A stretch of DNA of 64,000 bases from Siderastrea siderea (Eukaryota; Cnidaria; Anthozoa; Scleractinia; Rhizangiidae), in NCBI GenBank assembly GCA_964030785.1, contig OZ034978.1, positions 454,001 through 518,000 of the forward strand, written 5' to 3'. Shown here piece after piece: positions 48,641 to 62,810 of this stretch (the first letter of the stretch is position 1; the number at the start of each line of letters is the position of its first letter). A program made the position numbers and the translations under genes. The notes beneath the pieces were generated by a model. It was not told the DNA's origin and made no database searches. It worked only from the letters and a program-made list of their open reading frames with translations.

Positions 48641-51600
48641 GTTATTTGGACGTATTCAGTTTTCTCAAGATATTGTGGTGACCTGACTTGCGGCGATCGA
48701 TTGCATTAATTTGACTTTTGTTTACAGGATGCCACTCAAGCCGATACGGCTCTTTTTGAAAGGGACAACTGACCTGGAGATTTACAGTTGACTCGTAATG
48801 CGACTCAGAATTCGTTATGCTTCGTAGAGAGCTAAAACTAAGAGAATGTACTACAGACATGGAAAACATCATACAACACTTCGTAAGGTGTTTTCCCAGC
48901 GACTTCTGACAAAACGAGATTTTACTGACTCGTTATAGAGAAAATTCGGTCCGTGTCGTAAAGGGCTAACGCTTGGAGAATATGATACAGACATCGAAGT
49001 CATCATGAAGCAAGTGATTTGAGCTGTTTGCGGGAACTGTTAAATAAATCCAGCTTTCGAAAGACTCATAAATGGACAGAATTCGTTATGCGTCGTAGAG
49101 AGCTAAAACTAAGAGAATGTACTATAGACATGAAAATCGTCATAAAAAAAACCTGGTTTGGTCTTCTCCCAGCAAGTTTTGACAAAACGAGATATCAGTG
49201 ACTCGTTATGGACAAAATTCGGTCTGTGTCGTAAAGGGCTAAGGCCTGCAAAATGTGCCACTGACATTGAAATTATCATGAAACAAGTGATTTGAGCTGT
49301 TTACGGCAACTATTGAATAAATCCAGTTTTCGAAAGACTCATAACGGACAGAATTCGTTACGCGTCCCAGAGAGCTAAAGCTGAGAGAACGTCCTACAGA
49401 CATGAAAATCATGATAAAACACCTGGTTTGGTCAGTTTCCAACAACATTTGACAATACGAGATTTGCAGTGACTCGTTACGGACGTGATTCGGTTTGTGT
49501 CGTACAGGGTTAAAGCTTGCAGAATATGCGACAGACATCGAAGTCATCATGAAACAAGTGATTTGAGCTCTTAACGGAAACTGTTCACAAATGCAGTTTT
49601 CGAATGATTCGTAATGGACAGAATTCGTTATGGATCATCGAGAGCTAAAACTAACAGAATGTACTACAGACTTTGAAATCATCATAAAACACCTGGTAAG
49701 GTCTTTTCCCAGGGAGTTCTGACAAAACGAGAATTTAGCGACTCGTTATGGACAAAATTCGGTGTGTGTCCTAAAGGGCTAAGACTTGCAGAATATGCCA
49801 CAGACATCGAAGTCATCATAAAGTAAGTGATTTGAGCTGCTTCCGGGAACTCTTTAATAAATCAAGTTTTCGAAACACTCATAATGGACAGAATTCGTTA
49901 TACCTAGTAGAGAGCTAAAACTAAGAGAATGTACTAAAGACATGTAAATCATCAAAAAAAAAACCTGGTTTGGTCTTTCCCCAGCAAGTTTTGACAAAAC
50001 GAGATTTCAGTGACTCGTTATGGACTAAATTCGGTCCGTGTCCTAAAGAGCTAAAGCTTTCAGAATATGCCACAGACATCAAAGTCATGATAAAGGAAGT
50101 GGTTTGAGCTGATTCCGGCAGCTATTGAATAAATCCAGTTTTCGAAAGACTCATAATAGAGAGAATTTCTTATGCGTCGTAGAGAGCTAAAACTGAGAGA
50201 ATTTCCCACAGACATAAAAATCATGATAAAACACCTCGTTTGGTGAATTCCCAACAACTTCTGACAAAACGAGATTTCCAGTGACTCGTTAGAAATGTAA
50301 TTCGATTTGTGTCGTACAGAATTAAGGCTTGCAGAATACCCCATTGACATCGAAGTCATCATGAATCAAGTGATTTGAGTTGTTTCCGGCAACTATTGAA
50401 TAAATCCAGTCTTCGAAAGACTCATAATGGAGAGGATTCGTTATGCGTCGTGGAGAGCTAAAACTGAATGTCCTACAGACTTTAAAATCATGATAAAAGT
50501 CCTGGTTTGGTCAGTTGCCAACAACTTCGGACAAAACGGGATTTGTAGTGACTCCTTAGGGACGTATTTCGGTTCGTGTCGTACAGGGCTAAACCTTGCA
50601 GAATATCCCACAGACACCGAAGTAATCATGAAAGAAGTGATTTCAGCTGTTTCCGGCAGCTATTGAATAAATTCAGTTTTTGAAAGACTCATAATGGATA
50701 GAATTCCTTATGCGTCGTGGGGAGCTAAGGCTGAGAGAATGTCCTACAGACATGAAAATAATGTTAAAACACCTGATTCCGTCAGTTCCCAACAACTTCT
50801 GACAAAACGAGATTTGCAGTGATTCGTTAGGGACGTAATTTCATTTTGTCGTACAGGGCTAAGGGTTGCAGAATATGCCACAGTCATCAAAGTCATCATG
50901 AAACAAGTGATCTAAGCTGTTTCCGGCAATTTTTTAATAAATGGAGTTTTTGAAAGACTCATAATGGACAGAATTTGTTATGCGTCGTAGATAGCTAAGG
51001 CTGAGAGAATGTCCTAAAGACATGGAAAACATGATAAAAAGGCTGGTTTGCTTTTTTCGCAGCAAGTTTTGACAAAACGAGATATCAGTGACTCGTTATG
51101 GACAAAATTCGGTCTATGTCGTAAAGGGCTCAAACTTGCAGAATTTGCCACAGACATCGAAGTCATCATGAAGCAAGTGATTTGAGCTGTTTAAGGAAAC
51201 TATCGATAAAATCCATTGTTCGAAAGTCTCGTAATGGACAGAATTCGTTATGCGTCGTTCAGAGCTAAAAGTAAGAGAATGTGCTACAGACATGGAAAAC
51301 ATCGAAAAAAAGCTGGTTTGCTCTTTTCTAAAAGTTTTCGAAAAAAAACGATATTAGTGACTTCTTATGGAAAAATGTTCGGTCTGTGTCGTAAAGGGCT
51401 AAGGCTTGCAAACTATGCCACAGACATTGGAGTTATCATGAAACAAGTGATTTGAGCTGTTTCCGGCAGCCCCTTAAATAAATCCTGTTTTCGAAAGACT
51501 CGTAATGGAGATAATTCGTTATGCGTCGTAGAGAGCGAAAACTAGGAGAATGTACTACAGACATGGCAATCATCATAAAAAAACTGGTGAGGTTTCCCCA

Positions 51601-52856
51601 GCAAGTTTTGACTTAACGAGATTTTAGTGACTTGTTATGGACAAAATTCAGTCTGTGTTGTAAAGGGCTAAAGTTGCAGAATATAACACAGACATCGAAG
51701 TCATCATGAAGCAAGTGATTTTAGCTGTTTCCTGGAACTATAGAATAAATCCAGTTTTCGAAAGACTCATAATGGACAGAAATTGTTATGTCTCGTAGAG
51801 AGAAAACTTACAGAATGTCCTACAGACTTTAAACTAATGGGAAAACTCCTGGTTTGCTCAGTTCCAAATAACTTCTGACAAAACGGGATTTGCAGTGACT
51901 CGTTAGGGACGTATTTCAGTTTGTGTCGCGTACATGGCTAAACCTTGCAGAATATGCCACAGACACCGAAGTCATCATGAAGGAAGTGATTTCACCTGTT
52001 TCCGGGAGCTTTTAAATAAATAGAGTTTTCGAAAGACTCATAATGGACAGAACTCGTTCTGCGTTTTAGAGAGCTAAAACTAAGAGAATGCACTACAGAC
52101 ATTTAAATTATCAGAAACCCGCGTAAGGTCTTTTCCCTGAAAGTTCTGACGAAACGAGAATTTAGTGACCCATTAGGGACAAAATTCGGTCCGTGTCGTA
52201 AAGGGCCAAGGCTTTCAGAATATGCCACAGACATCAAAGTCATCATGAAACAATTGATTTGAGCTGTTTCCGGAAACTATTTCTAAAATGCAGTTTTCGA
52301 ATGACATATAATGGACAGAATTCCTTTTGGGTCGTAGAGCGCTAGAACTAAGAGAATTGTACTACAGACATGGAAATCATCAAAAAAAAGCTGGTAAGGT
52401 CTCTTGCCAGGGAGATCTGACAAAGAGAGATTTGCTGTGACTCGTTATTGACTAAATTCGGTCCGTGTCCTTAAGGGCCAAAGCTTTCAGAATATGGCAC
52501 AGACATTAAAGTCATCATGAAAGAAGTGATTTGAGCTGTTACCGTCAACTATAGAATAAATCCAGTTTTCGAAAGACCCATAATGGACAGAATTAGTTAT
52601 GCGTCGTAGAGAGCCAATAGCAAGATAATGTACTACAGACATGGAAATCATCATAAAACACCTGGTAAGGTCTTTCCCCAGGAAGTTTTGACAAAACAAA
52701 ATTTCAGTAACAAGTTATGGACAAAAGGCAATCCGAGTCGTACATGGCTGAATCTTGCAGAATATAAAACAGACAAAAACGTCATCATGAAACAGATGAT
52801 TTAAGCTGTTTCCCGGAACTATTGAAAAACGCAGTTTTCTAAAGGCTTATAATGGA

Positions 52857-55800
52857 CAGTAATATGTCTGTGACATATTCTCAAAGCTTTAGCCCTTTAC
52901 GACACGGACGGAATTTTGTCCATAACGACTCACTGTAATCTCGTTTTCCCAAAACTTGCTGGCAGAAGACCAAACCATCGGCTTTTGGTGATACCCATGT
53001 CTCTAGTACATTCTCTACGATTTAGCTCTCCACGAGGCATAACAAATTTTGGCCATTATGAGTCTTTCGAAAACTGGATTTATTCTATAGTTTCTGGAAA
53101 CAGCTAAAGTCACTTGCTTCATGATGACTTCGCTGTCTGTGCCATATTCTGCAACTTTAGCTCTTTTACGACACAGACTGAATTTTGTCCTTAACAAGTC
53201 ACTAAAATATCGTTTCGTCAAAACATGCTGCGAAAAGGCCTTACCAGGTGTTTTATGATGATTTCCATCTCTGTAGTACATTCTCTTAGTTTTAGCTCAC
53301 TACTACACATAACCAATTCTGTCCAGTATGAGTCTTTCGGAAACTGCATTTATTTAAAAGTTGCCGTGGTAGAGAGCTAAAACTGAGAGAATGTCCTACA
53401 GACATAAAAATCATGATAAAACACATGGTTTACTCGATTCCCAACAACTTCTGACAAAACGAGTTTTGCAGTGACCCGTTAGCGACGTATTACGGTTTGA
53501 GTCGTACACTGTTAAAGCTTGCAGAATATGCCACGGATATGGAAGTCATCGTGAGACAAGTGATTTGAGCTGTTTCCTGCAACGTTTGAATCAATGCAGT
53601 TTTTGAAAGACTCATAATGGACAGAACTGGTTATTCGTGGTAGAGAGCTAAAGCTGAGAGAATGTCTTAACAAAAATGGAAAACATAAGAAGGCAGTTTG
53701 CTCTTTTTCCAGAAAGTTTTGACAAAACGAGATTTCAGTGACTCGTTATGGAAAAAATTCAGTCCGTGTCGTAAAGGGCTAAAGCTTGCAGAATATGCCA
53801 CAGACACCGAAGTCATGATGAAAGAAGTGATTTGAACTGTTTCCAGCAGCTATTGAATAAATCCTGTTTATAAAAGACTCATAGTGGCGAGAATTCCTAA
53901 GGCGTCGTGGAGAGCTAAGACTGTGAGAATGTCCTACAGACATAAAAATCATGATAAAACAACTGGTTTGGTCAGTTCCCAAAAACTTCTGCCCAATGGA
54001 GATTTGCAGTGACTCGTTAGCGACGTAATTCGATTTGTTTCGTACCGAATTAAAGCTTGCAGAATACGCCATTGACATCGAAGTCATCATGAAGCAAGTT
54101 ATTTGAGCTGTTTCCGGCAGCTACTTAAATAAATCGTGTTTTCGAAAGACATAATGGAGAGAATTCGCTATGCGTCGTAGAGAGCTAAAACAAGGAGAAT
54201 CTACTGCAGAGATGGAAATCTTCATAAAACACCTGGTAATTACTTTTCCCAGCAAGTTTTAACAAAATGAGATTTTAGTGACTCGTTATGGACAAAATAC
54301 GGTCTGTCTCGTAAAGGGCTAAAGTTGCAGAATGTGCCAGAGACATCAAAGTCATGAGGAGGGAAATTATTTTAGCTGTTTCCAGGAACTTTAGAATAAA
54401 TTGAGTTTTAGAAAGACTCATAATGGACAGACCTCGTTATGCATCGTAAAGAGCTAAAACTGAGAGAATGTCCCACAGACATAAAAATCATGATAAAACA
54501 CCTGGCTTTGTCGATTCTCAAGAACTTCTGAGAAAACGATATTTGCAGTGACCCGTTATGGACGTATTTCGGATTGTGTCGTACACTGTTAAAGCTTGGA
54601 GAACTGGATTTTTCAATAGTTGTCGGGAACAGCTCAGATCACTTGGTTGATGATGACTTCGATGTCTGTTAGATATTTTGAAACTTTAGCCCTTTACGAC
54701 ACAGACCGAATTTTGTCCTTAACAAGTCACTAAAATCTCGTTTTGTCAAAACGTGCAGGGAAGAGGCCTTACGAGGTGTTTTATGATGATTTCCATCTCT
54801 GTAGTACATTCTCTCAGTTTTAGCTCTCTACGACGCATACGAATTCTGTCCAAGATGAGTCTTTCGTAAACTGCATTTATTCAAAAGTTTCCAGAAAGAG
54901 CTCAAATCACTTATATCATGATGACTTCCATATCCGTGGCATATTCTTGAAAAACTCATAATAGACAGAATTCGTTATGGGTCTCTGATAGCTAATACTA
55001 AGATAACGTATTACAGACATGGAAATCATCATAAAACACCAAGTTTGGTCTTTTGCCGGCAAGTTTTGGGAAAACGAGGTTTGAGTGACTCGTTATCGAC
55101 AAAATTCGGTCCGTGTCGTAAAGGGCGAAAGCTTTCAAAATATTCCGAAGACATCAAAGTCATAATGAATCAAGTGATTTGAGCTGTTTCCGGCAACTTT
55201 TGAATAAATCCAGTTTTCGAAAGACTAATAATGGACAGAATTCGTTATGCTTCGTAGAGAGCTAAAGCTGAGAGAATGTCCTTCAGACATAAAAATCATG
55301 ATAAAACTCCTGGTTTGCTCAGTTCCCAACAACTTCTGACCAAACGGGATTTACAGTGAGTCGTTAGGGATGCATTTCGGTTTGTGTCGTACACTACTGT
55401 TAAAGCTTGCAAAATATGCCACGGATACGGAAGTCATCATGAGAGAAGTGATTTGAGCTTTTTGCAGCAACTTTTGATTTTAGATAAATGCAGTTTTCGA
55501 AAAACTCATAATGGACAGAAATCGTTACGCGTCGTGGAGAGCTGAAACTGAATGTCCTACAGACTTAAGCTAAAGCTGAGAGAATGTAGAAAAGATATGA
55601 AAATCATCATAAAAAGCCTGGTTTGGTCAGTTGCCAACAACTTCTGACAAAAGGAGACTTGCAGTCACTCGTTATAGACTTAAGTCGGTCCGTGTCCTTA
55701 AGGGCCAAAGCTTTCAGAATATGCCACAGACATTAAAGTCATCATGAAAGAAGTGATTTGAGCTGTTTCGGTCAACTATAGAATAAATCCAGTTTTCGAA

Positions 55801-58800
55801 AGACCCATAATGGACAGAATTTGTTATGCGTCATAAAGAGCCAGTAGCAAGAGAATGTACTACCGAGATGGAAATCATCATAAAACACCTGGTAAGGTCT
55901 TTTGCCAGGGAGTTCTGACAAAAAAGGATTTGCTGTGACTCGTTATTGACTAAATTCGGTCCGTATCCTAAAGGGCCAAGGCTTTGAGAATATGCCACAG
56001 GCATTACAGTGATCATGAAAGAAGTCATTTCAGCTGTTTCCGCCAGCTATGGAATAACGCCAGGTTTCGAGAGTCTCTTGATGGAGAGAATTCGTTATTC
56101 GTAGTGGAGAGCTAAGACTGAAACAATGTCCTACAGACATGATAATCAGGATAAAACACCTGGTTTGGTCAGCTTCCAAAAAGTTCTCGCAAAACGAGAT
56201 CTGCAGTGACTCGGTAGGGACGTAATTCGGTTTGTGTCGCACAGGGGTTAAAGGTTGCAGAACTTCCCACAGACATGGAAGTCATCATGAAAAAAGTGAT
56301 TTAAGTTTCTTCCGGAAACTATTTCTAAAATGCAGTTTTTGAGTGACTCATAATGGACAGAATTCCTTTTGGGTCGTAGAGAGCTAAAATTAAGAGAATT
56401 GTACTACAGACATGGAAATCATCAAAAAACAGCCGGTAAGGTCTTTTGCCAGGGAGTTCTGACAAAAAGAGATTTGCTGTGACTCGTTATTGACTAAATT
56501 TGGTCCGTGTCCGAAAGGGCCAAAGCTTTCAGAATGTGCCACAGACATTAAATTCATCATGAAAGAAGTGATTTGAACTGTTACCGTCAACTATAGAATA
56601 AACCCGGTTTTCGTACGACACATAATGGACAGAATTCGTTATGCGTCGTGAAGAGCTAATACTAAGAGAACATACTACAGACATGGAAATCATCATAAAA
56701 CACCTAGTGAGGTCTTTTTCCAGTAAGTTTTGACAAAACGTAATTTCAGTAACAAGTTATGGACAAAAGGCAATCCGTATCGTACATGGCTGAATCTTGC
56801 AGAATATAAAGCAGACAATTCAACAAAGTCATGATGAAACAGGTGATTTAAGCTGTTTCCGGGAACTATTGAAAAATGCGGTTTTCGAAAGGCTCATGAT
56901 TCACAGTATTCGTTATGCGTCGTAAGGAGCTAAAACTGAGAGAATGTCCTTCAGATATGAAAATCATGATAAAACAATTGGTTTGGTCAGTTCCATACAA
57001 CTTCTGACAAAACGAGATTTGTAGTGACTCGTTATGGAGTAAATTTGGTCCGTGTCCTTAAGGGCCAAAGCTTTCAGAATATGCCACAGACATTAAAGTC
57101 ATCACGAAAGAAGTGATTTGAGCTGTTTCCGTCAACTATAGAATAAATCCAGTTTTCGAAAGACCCATAACGGACAGAATTTGTTATGCGTCATAAAGAG
57201 CCAATAGCAAGATAATCAACTACAGACATGGAAATCATCATAAAACACCTAGTGAGGTCTTTTCCCAGCAAGTTTTGACAAAACGAAATTTCAGTAACAA
57301 GTTATGGACAAAAGGCAATCCCTGTCGTACATGCCTGAATCTTGCAGAATATGAAAAAGACAAAAAAGTCATCATGAAACAGATGATTTAAGCTGTTTCC
57401 GGGAACTATTGAAAAATGCGGTTTTCGAAAGGCTTATAATGGACAGTAATATGCCTGTGACATACTCTCAAGTGCCTTAGCCCCTTACAAAACGGACGGA
57501 ATTTTGTCCATAACGACTCTCTGTAATCTCGTTTTCCCAAAACTTGCTGGCAGAAGACCAAAGCATCGGTTTCTGGTGATACCCATGTCTCTAGTACATT
57601 CTGTACGATTTAGCTCTCCACGAGGCATAAATAATTCTGGCCATTATGAGTCTTTCGAAAACTGGATTTCTTCTATAGTGTATGGAAACAGCTAAAATGA
57701 CTTGCTTCATGACAACTTCGATGTCTGTGGTATATTCTGCAACTTTAGCTCTTTTACGACACAGACTGAATTTTGTCCTTAACGAGTCACTAAAATCTCG
57801 TTTTGTCAAAACGGCTGCAAAAAGGCGTTACCAGGTGTTTTATGGTGATTTCCATCTCTGTAGTGCATTCTCTTAGTTTTAGCTCTCTACTACACATAAC
57901 GAATTCCGTCCAGTATGAGTCTTTCGAAAACTGCATTTATTCAAAAGTTGCCGTGGTGGAGAGCTAAAACTAAGAGAATGTCCCACAGACATAAAAAACA
58001 TGATAAAACACATGGTTTGCTCGATTCTTGAAAACTTCTGACCAAACCAGTTTTGCAGTGACCCGTCAGCGACGTATTTCGGTTTGAGTCGTACACTGTT
58101 AAAGCTTGCAGAATATGCCACGGATATGGAAGTCATCGTGAGACAAGCGATCTGAGCTGTTTCCTGCAACTTTTGAATCAATGCAGTTTTTGAAAGACTC
58201 ATAATGGAGAGAATTGGTTATTCGTGGTAGAGAGCTAAGGCTGAGAGAATGTCCTACAGACATGGAAAACATAAGAAGGCAGTTTGCTCTTTTTCTGGAA
58301 AGTTTTGACATAACGAGATTTCAGTGACTCGTTATGGACAAAATTCAGTCCGTGTCGTAAGGGGCTAAGGCTTCGCCATAGTGTAGTTATGGCTGGGTTG
58401 GGACTGTTCCCTCCCCCTGCAGAGTCATTGAGCACATGTAACAATGCACACACTGTGTGGTCAGCGGTAGTAGAACCGCCGACCTACGTTCACGGTTCGG
58501 GCGCCATGGCCGCCTGCCATATTAAAGTCTGTGGTGAATGAATCCGACTCATTGTCTCCTTAAATACTGGCGCTTGCAGAATATGCCACAGACACCGAAG
58601 TCATGATGAAAGAAGTGATTTGAACTGTTTCCAGCAGCTATTGAATAAATCGTGTTTTTGAAAGACTCATAGTGGCGAGAATTCCTTAGGCGTCGTGGAG
58701 AGCTAAGACTGTGAGAATGTCCTACAGACATAAAAGTCATGATAAAACAACTGGTTTGGTCACTTCCCAACAACTTCTGACCAATGGAGATTTGCAGTGA

Positions 58801-61684
58801 CTCGTTAGCGACGTAATTCGATTTGTTTCGTACAGAATTAAAGCTTGCAGAATACGCCATTGACATCAAAGTCATCATGAAGCAAGTTATTTGAGCTGTT
58901 TCCGGCAGCTACTTAAATAAATCGTGTTTTCGAAAGACATAATGGAGAGAATTCGCTATGCGTCGTAGAGAGCTAAAACAAGGAGAATCTACTGCAGAGA
59001 TGGAAATCTTCATAAAACACCTGGTAATTACTTTTGCCAGCAAGTTTTAACAAAATGAGATTTTAGCGACTCGTTGTGGACAAAATACGTTCTGTGTCGT
59101 AACGGGCTAAAGTTGCAGAATGTGCCACAGACATCGAAGTCATGATGAGAGAAATTATTTTAGCTGTTTCCAGGAAGTATAGAATAAATTCAGTTTTCAA
59201 TAGACTCATAATGGACAGAACTCCTTATGCATCGTAAAGAGCTAAAACTGAGAGAATGTCCTACAGACATAAAACTCATGATAAAACACCTTTCTTTTCG
59301 ATTCTCAAGAACTTCGGACAAAACGATATTTGCAGTGACCCGTTATGGACGTATTTCGGTTTGTGTCGTACACTGTTAAAGCTTGGAAAACTGGATTTTT
59401 CAATAGTTCTCGGGAACAGCTCAGATCACTTGGTTGATGATGACTTCGATGTCTGTTAGATATTTTGAAACTTTAGCCCTTTACGACACAGACCGAATTT
59501 TGTCCTTAACAAGTCACTAAAATGTCGTTTTGTCAAAACTTGCAGGGAAGACGCCTTACGAGGTGCTTTATGATGATTTTCATCTCTTTTGTACATTCTC
59601 TCAGTTTTAGCTCTCTACGACGCATAACGAATTCTGTCCAAGAGGAGTCTTTCGTAAACTGCATTTATTCAAAAGTTGCCGGAAAGAGCTCAAATGACTT
59701 ATCTCATGATGACTTCAATATCCGTCGCATATTCTTGAAAAAACTCATAATAAACAGAATTCGTTATGGGTCTCTGATAGCTAATACTAACATAACGTAT
59801 TACAGACATGGAAATCATCATGAAACACCTAGTTTTGTCTTTTGCCGGCAAGTTTTGGGAAAACGAGGTTTGAGTGACTCGTTATCGACAAAATTCGGTC
59901 CGTGTCGTAAAGGGCGAAAGCTTTCAAAATATTCCAAAGACATCAAAGGCATCATGAATCAAATGATTTGAGCTGTTTCCAGCAACTAGTGAATAAATCC
60001 AGTTTTCAAAAGACTAATAATGGACAGAATTCGTTATGCTTCGTAGAGAGCTAAAACTGAGAGAACGCCCTAAAGACATAAAAATCATGATAAAACACCT
60101 TATTCTTTCTTTTCGATTCTCAAGAACTTCTGACAAAACGATATTTGCAGTGAACCGTTATGGACGTATTTCGGTTTGTGTCGTACACTGTTAAAGCTTG
60201 GAAAACTGGATTTTTCAATAGTTCTCGGGAACAGCTCAGATCACTTGGTTGATGATGACTTCGATCTCTGTTAGATATTTTGAAACTTTAGCCCTTTAAG
60301 ACACAGACCGAATTTTGTCCTTAAGAAGTCACTAAAATCTCGTTTTGTCAAAACTTGCAGGGAAGACGCCTTACCAGGTGTTTTATGATGATTTTCATCT
60401 CTTTTGTACATTCTCTCAGTCTTAGCTCTCTACGACGCATAACGAATTCTGTCCAAGATGAGTCTTTCGTAAACTGCATTTATTCCAAAGTTGCCGGAAA
60501 GAGCTCATATGACTTATCTCATGATGACTTCCATATCCGTGGCATATTCTTGAAAAACTCATAATAGACAGAATTCGTTATGGGTCTCTGATAGCTAATA
60601 CCAAGATAACGTATTACAGACATGGAATCATCATGAAACACCTAGTTTGGTCTTTTGCCGGCAAGTTTTGGGAAAACGAGGTTTGAGTGACTCGTTATCG
60701 ACAAAATTCGGTCCGTGTCGTAAAGGGCGAAAGCTTTCAAAATATTCCAAAGACATCAAAGTCATCATGAATCAAGTGATTTGAGCTGTTTCCGGCAACT
60801 ATTGAATAAATCCAGTTTTCGAAAGACTAATAATGGACAGAATTCGTTATGCTTCGTAGAGAGCTAAAGCTGAGAGAATGTCCTTCAGACATAAAAATCA
60901 TGATAAAACTCCTGGTTTGCTCAGTTCCCAACAACTTCTGACCAAACGGGATTTGCAGTGAGTCGTTAGGGATGCATTTCGGTTTGTGTCGTACACTACT
61001 GTTAAAGCTTCCAAAATATGCCACGGATACGGAAGTCATCATGAGAGAAGTGATTTGAGCTTTTTCCATCAACTTTTAATTTTAAATAAATGCAGTTTTG
61101 GAAAAACTCATAATGGACAGAAATCGTTACGCGTTGTGCAGAGCTAAAACTGAATGTCCTACAGACTTAAGCTAAAGCTGAGAGAATGTAGTAAAGATAT
61201 GAAAATCATCATAAAAAGTCTGGTTTGGTCAGTTGCCAACAACTTCTGACAAAAGGAGATTTGCAGTCACTCGTTATGGACGAAAGTCGGTCCGTGTCGT
61301 TAAGGGCTAAAGGTTTCAGAATATGGCACAGACATCAAAGTCATCATGAACGAAGTGATTTGAGCTGTTTCGGTCAACTATAGAATAAATCCAGTTTCCA
61401 AAAGACCCATAATGGACAGAATTCGTTATGCGTTGTAAGAAGCTAATACTAAGAGAATGTTCTACACACATGGAAATCATCATAAAACACCTAGTGAGGT
61501 CTTTTCCCAGGTCTTTTGACAAAACGAAATTTCAGTAACAAGTTATGAACAAAAGGCAATCCGTGTCGTACATGGCTGAATCTTGCAGAATATGAAACGG
61601 ACAAAAAAGTCATCATGAAACAGATGATTTAAGCTGTTTCCGGGAACTATTGAAAAACGCAGCTTTCTAAAGGCTTATAATGGA
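52857..61684. repeat. Higher-order repeat units of about 4.25-4.6 kb
   Basis: The junction sequence GGACAGTAATATG(T/C)CTGTGACATA, which starts an inverted block, recurs at about 52855, 57432 and 61679. Flanking monomers match better between these units than within them. Confidence 0.8.
58372..58567. mobile_element. Insertion of about 195 bp in satellite, possible tRNA-like SINE
   Basis: Non-satellite sequence interrupts a monomer at GGGCTAAGGCTT and resumes at GCTTGCAGAATATGCC. It contains TGGTCAGCGGTAGTAG (box A-like) and ACGGTTCGGGCGCC (weak box B). The matching monomers in the neighbouring higher-order units lack it, so it is recent relative to the amplification. Confidence 0.6.
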
Positions 61685-62639
61685 CAGTAATATGCCTGTG
61701 ACATATTCTCAAAGCTTTAGCCCTTTACGACACGGACGCAATTTTGTCGATAACGACTCACTGTAATCTCGTTTTCCCAAAACTTGCTGGCAGAAGACCA
61801 AACCATCGGTTTCTGGTGATACCCATGTCTCTAGTACATTCTCTACGATTTAGCTCTCCACGAGACATAACAAATTCTGGCCATTATGAGTCTTTCGAAA
61901 ACTGGATTTATTCTATAGTTTCTGGAAACAGCTAAAATCACTTGCTTCATGATGACTTCGATGTCTGTGGCATATTCTGCAACTTTAGCTCTCTTACGAC
62001 ATAGACTGAATTTTGTTCTTAAGGAGTCACTAAAATCTCGTTTTCTTAAAACGTGCTGCAAAAAGGCGTTAAGAGGTGCTTATTGATGATTTCCATCTCT
62101 GTAGTACATTCTCTTAGTTTTAGCTCCGTACTATACATAACGAATTCTGTCCAGTATGAGTCTTTCGAAAACTGCATTTATTCAAAAGTTGCCGTGGTAG
62201 AGAGCTAAAACTGAGAGAATGTCCTACAGACATAAAAATCATGATAAAACAAATGGTTTACTCGATTCCCAACAACTTCTGACAAAACGACTTTTGCAGT
62301 GACCCGTTAGCGACGTATTTCGGTTTGAGTCGTGCACTGTTAAGGCTTGCAGAATATGCCACGGATATGGAAGTCATCGTGAGACAAGTGATTTGAGCTG
62401 TTTCCTGCAACTTTCGAATCAATGCAGTTTTTGAAAGACTCATAATGGACAGAATTGGTTATTCGTGGTAGAGAGCTAAGGCTGAGAGAATGTCCTACAG
62501 ACATGGAAAACATAAGAAGGCAGTAATTGCTCTTTTTCCAGAAAGTTTTGACCAAACGAGATTTCAGTGACTCGTTATGGACAAAATTCAGTCCGTTTCG
62601 TAAAGGGCTAAGGCCTGCACAATATGCCACAGACACCGA

Positions 62640-62810
62640 AGCCATGATGAAAGAAGTGATTTGCACTGTTTCCGGCAGCTATTGAATAAATCCTGTTTTT
62701 GAAAGACTCATAATGGCGAGAATCCCTAAGAAGTGATTTGAACTGTTTCCGGCAGCTATTGAATAAATCCTGTTTTTGAAAGACTCATAATGGCGAGAAT
62801 CCCTAAGGCG
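62640..62810. repeat. Local 83-bp duplication inside satellite
   Basis: AAGTGATTTG(C/A)ACTGTTTCCG through CGAGAATCCCTAAG occurs twice in direct succession. This is a short out-of-register duplication in one monomer. Confidence 0.8.
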
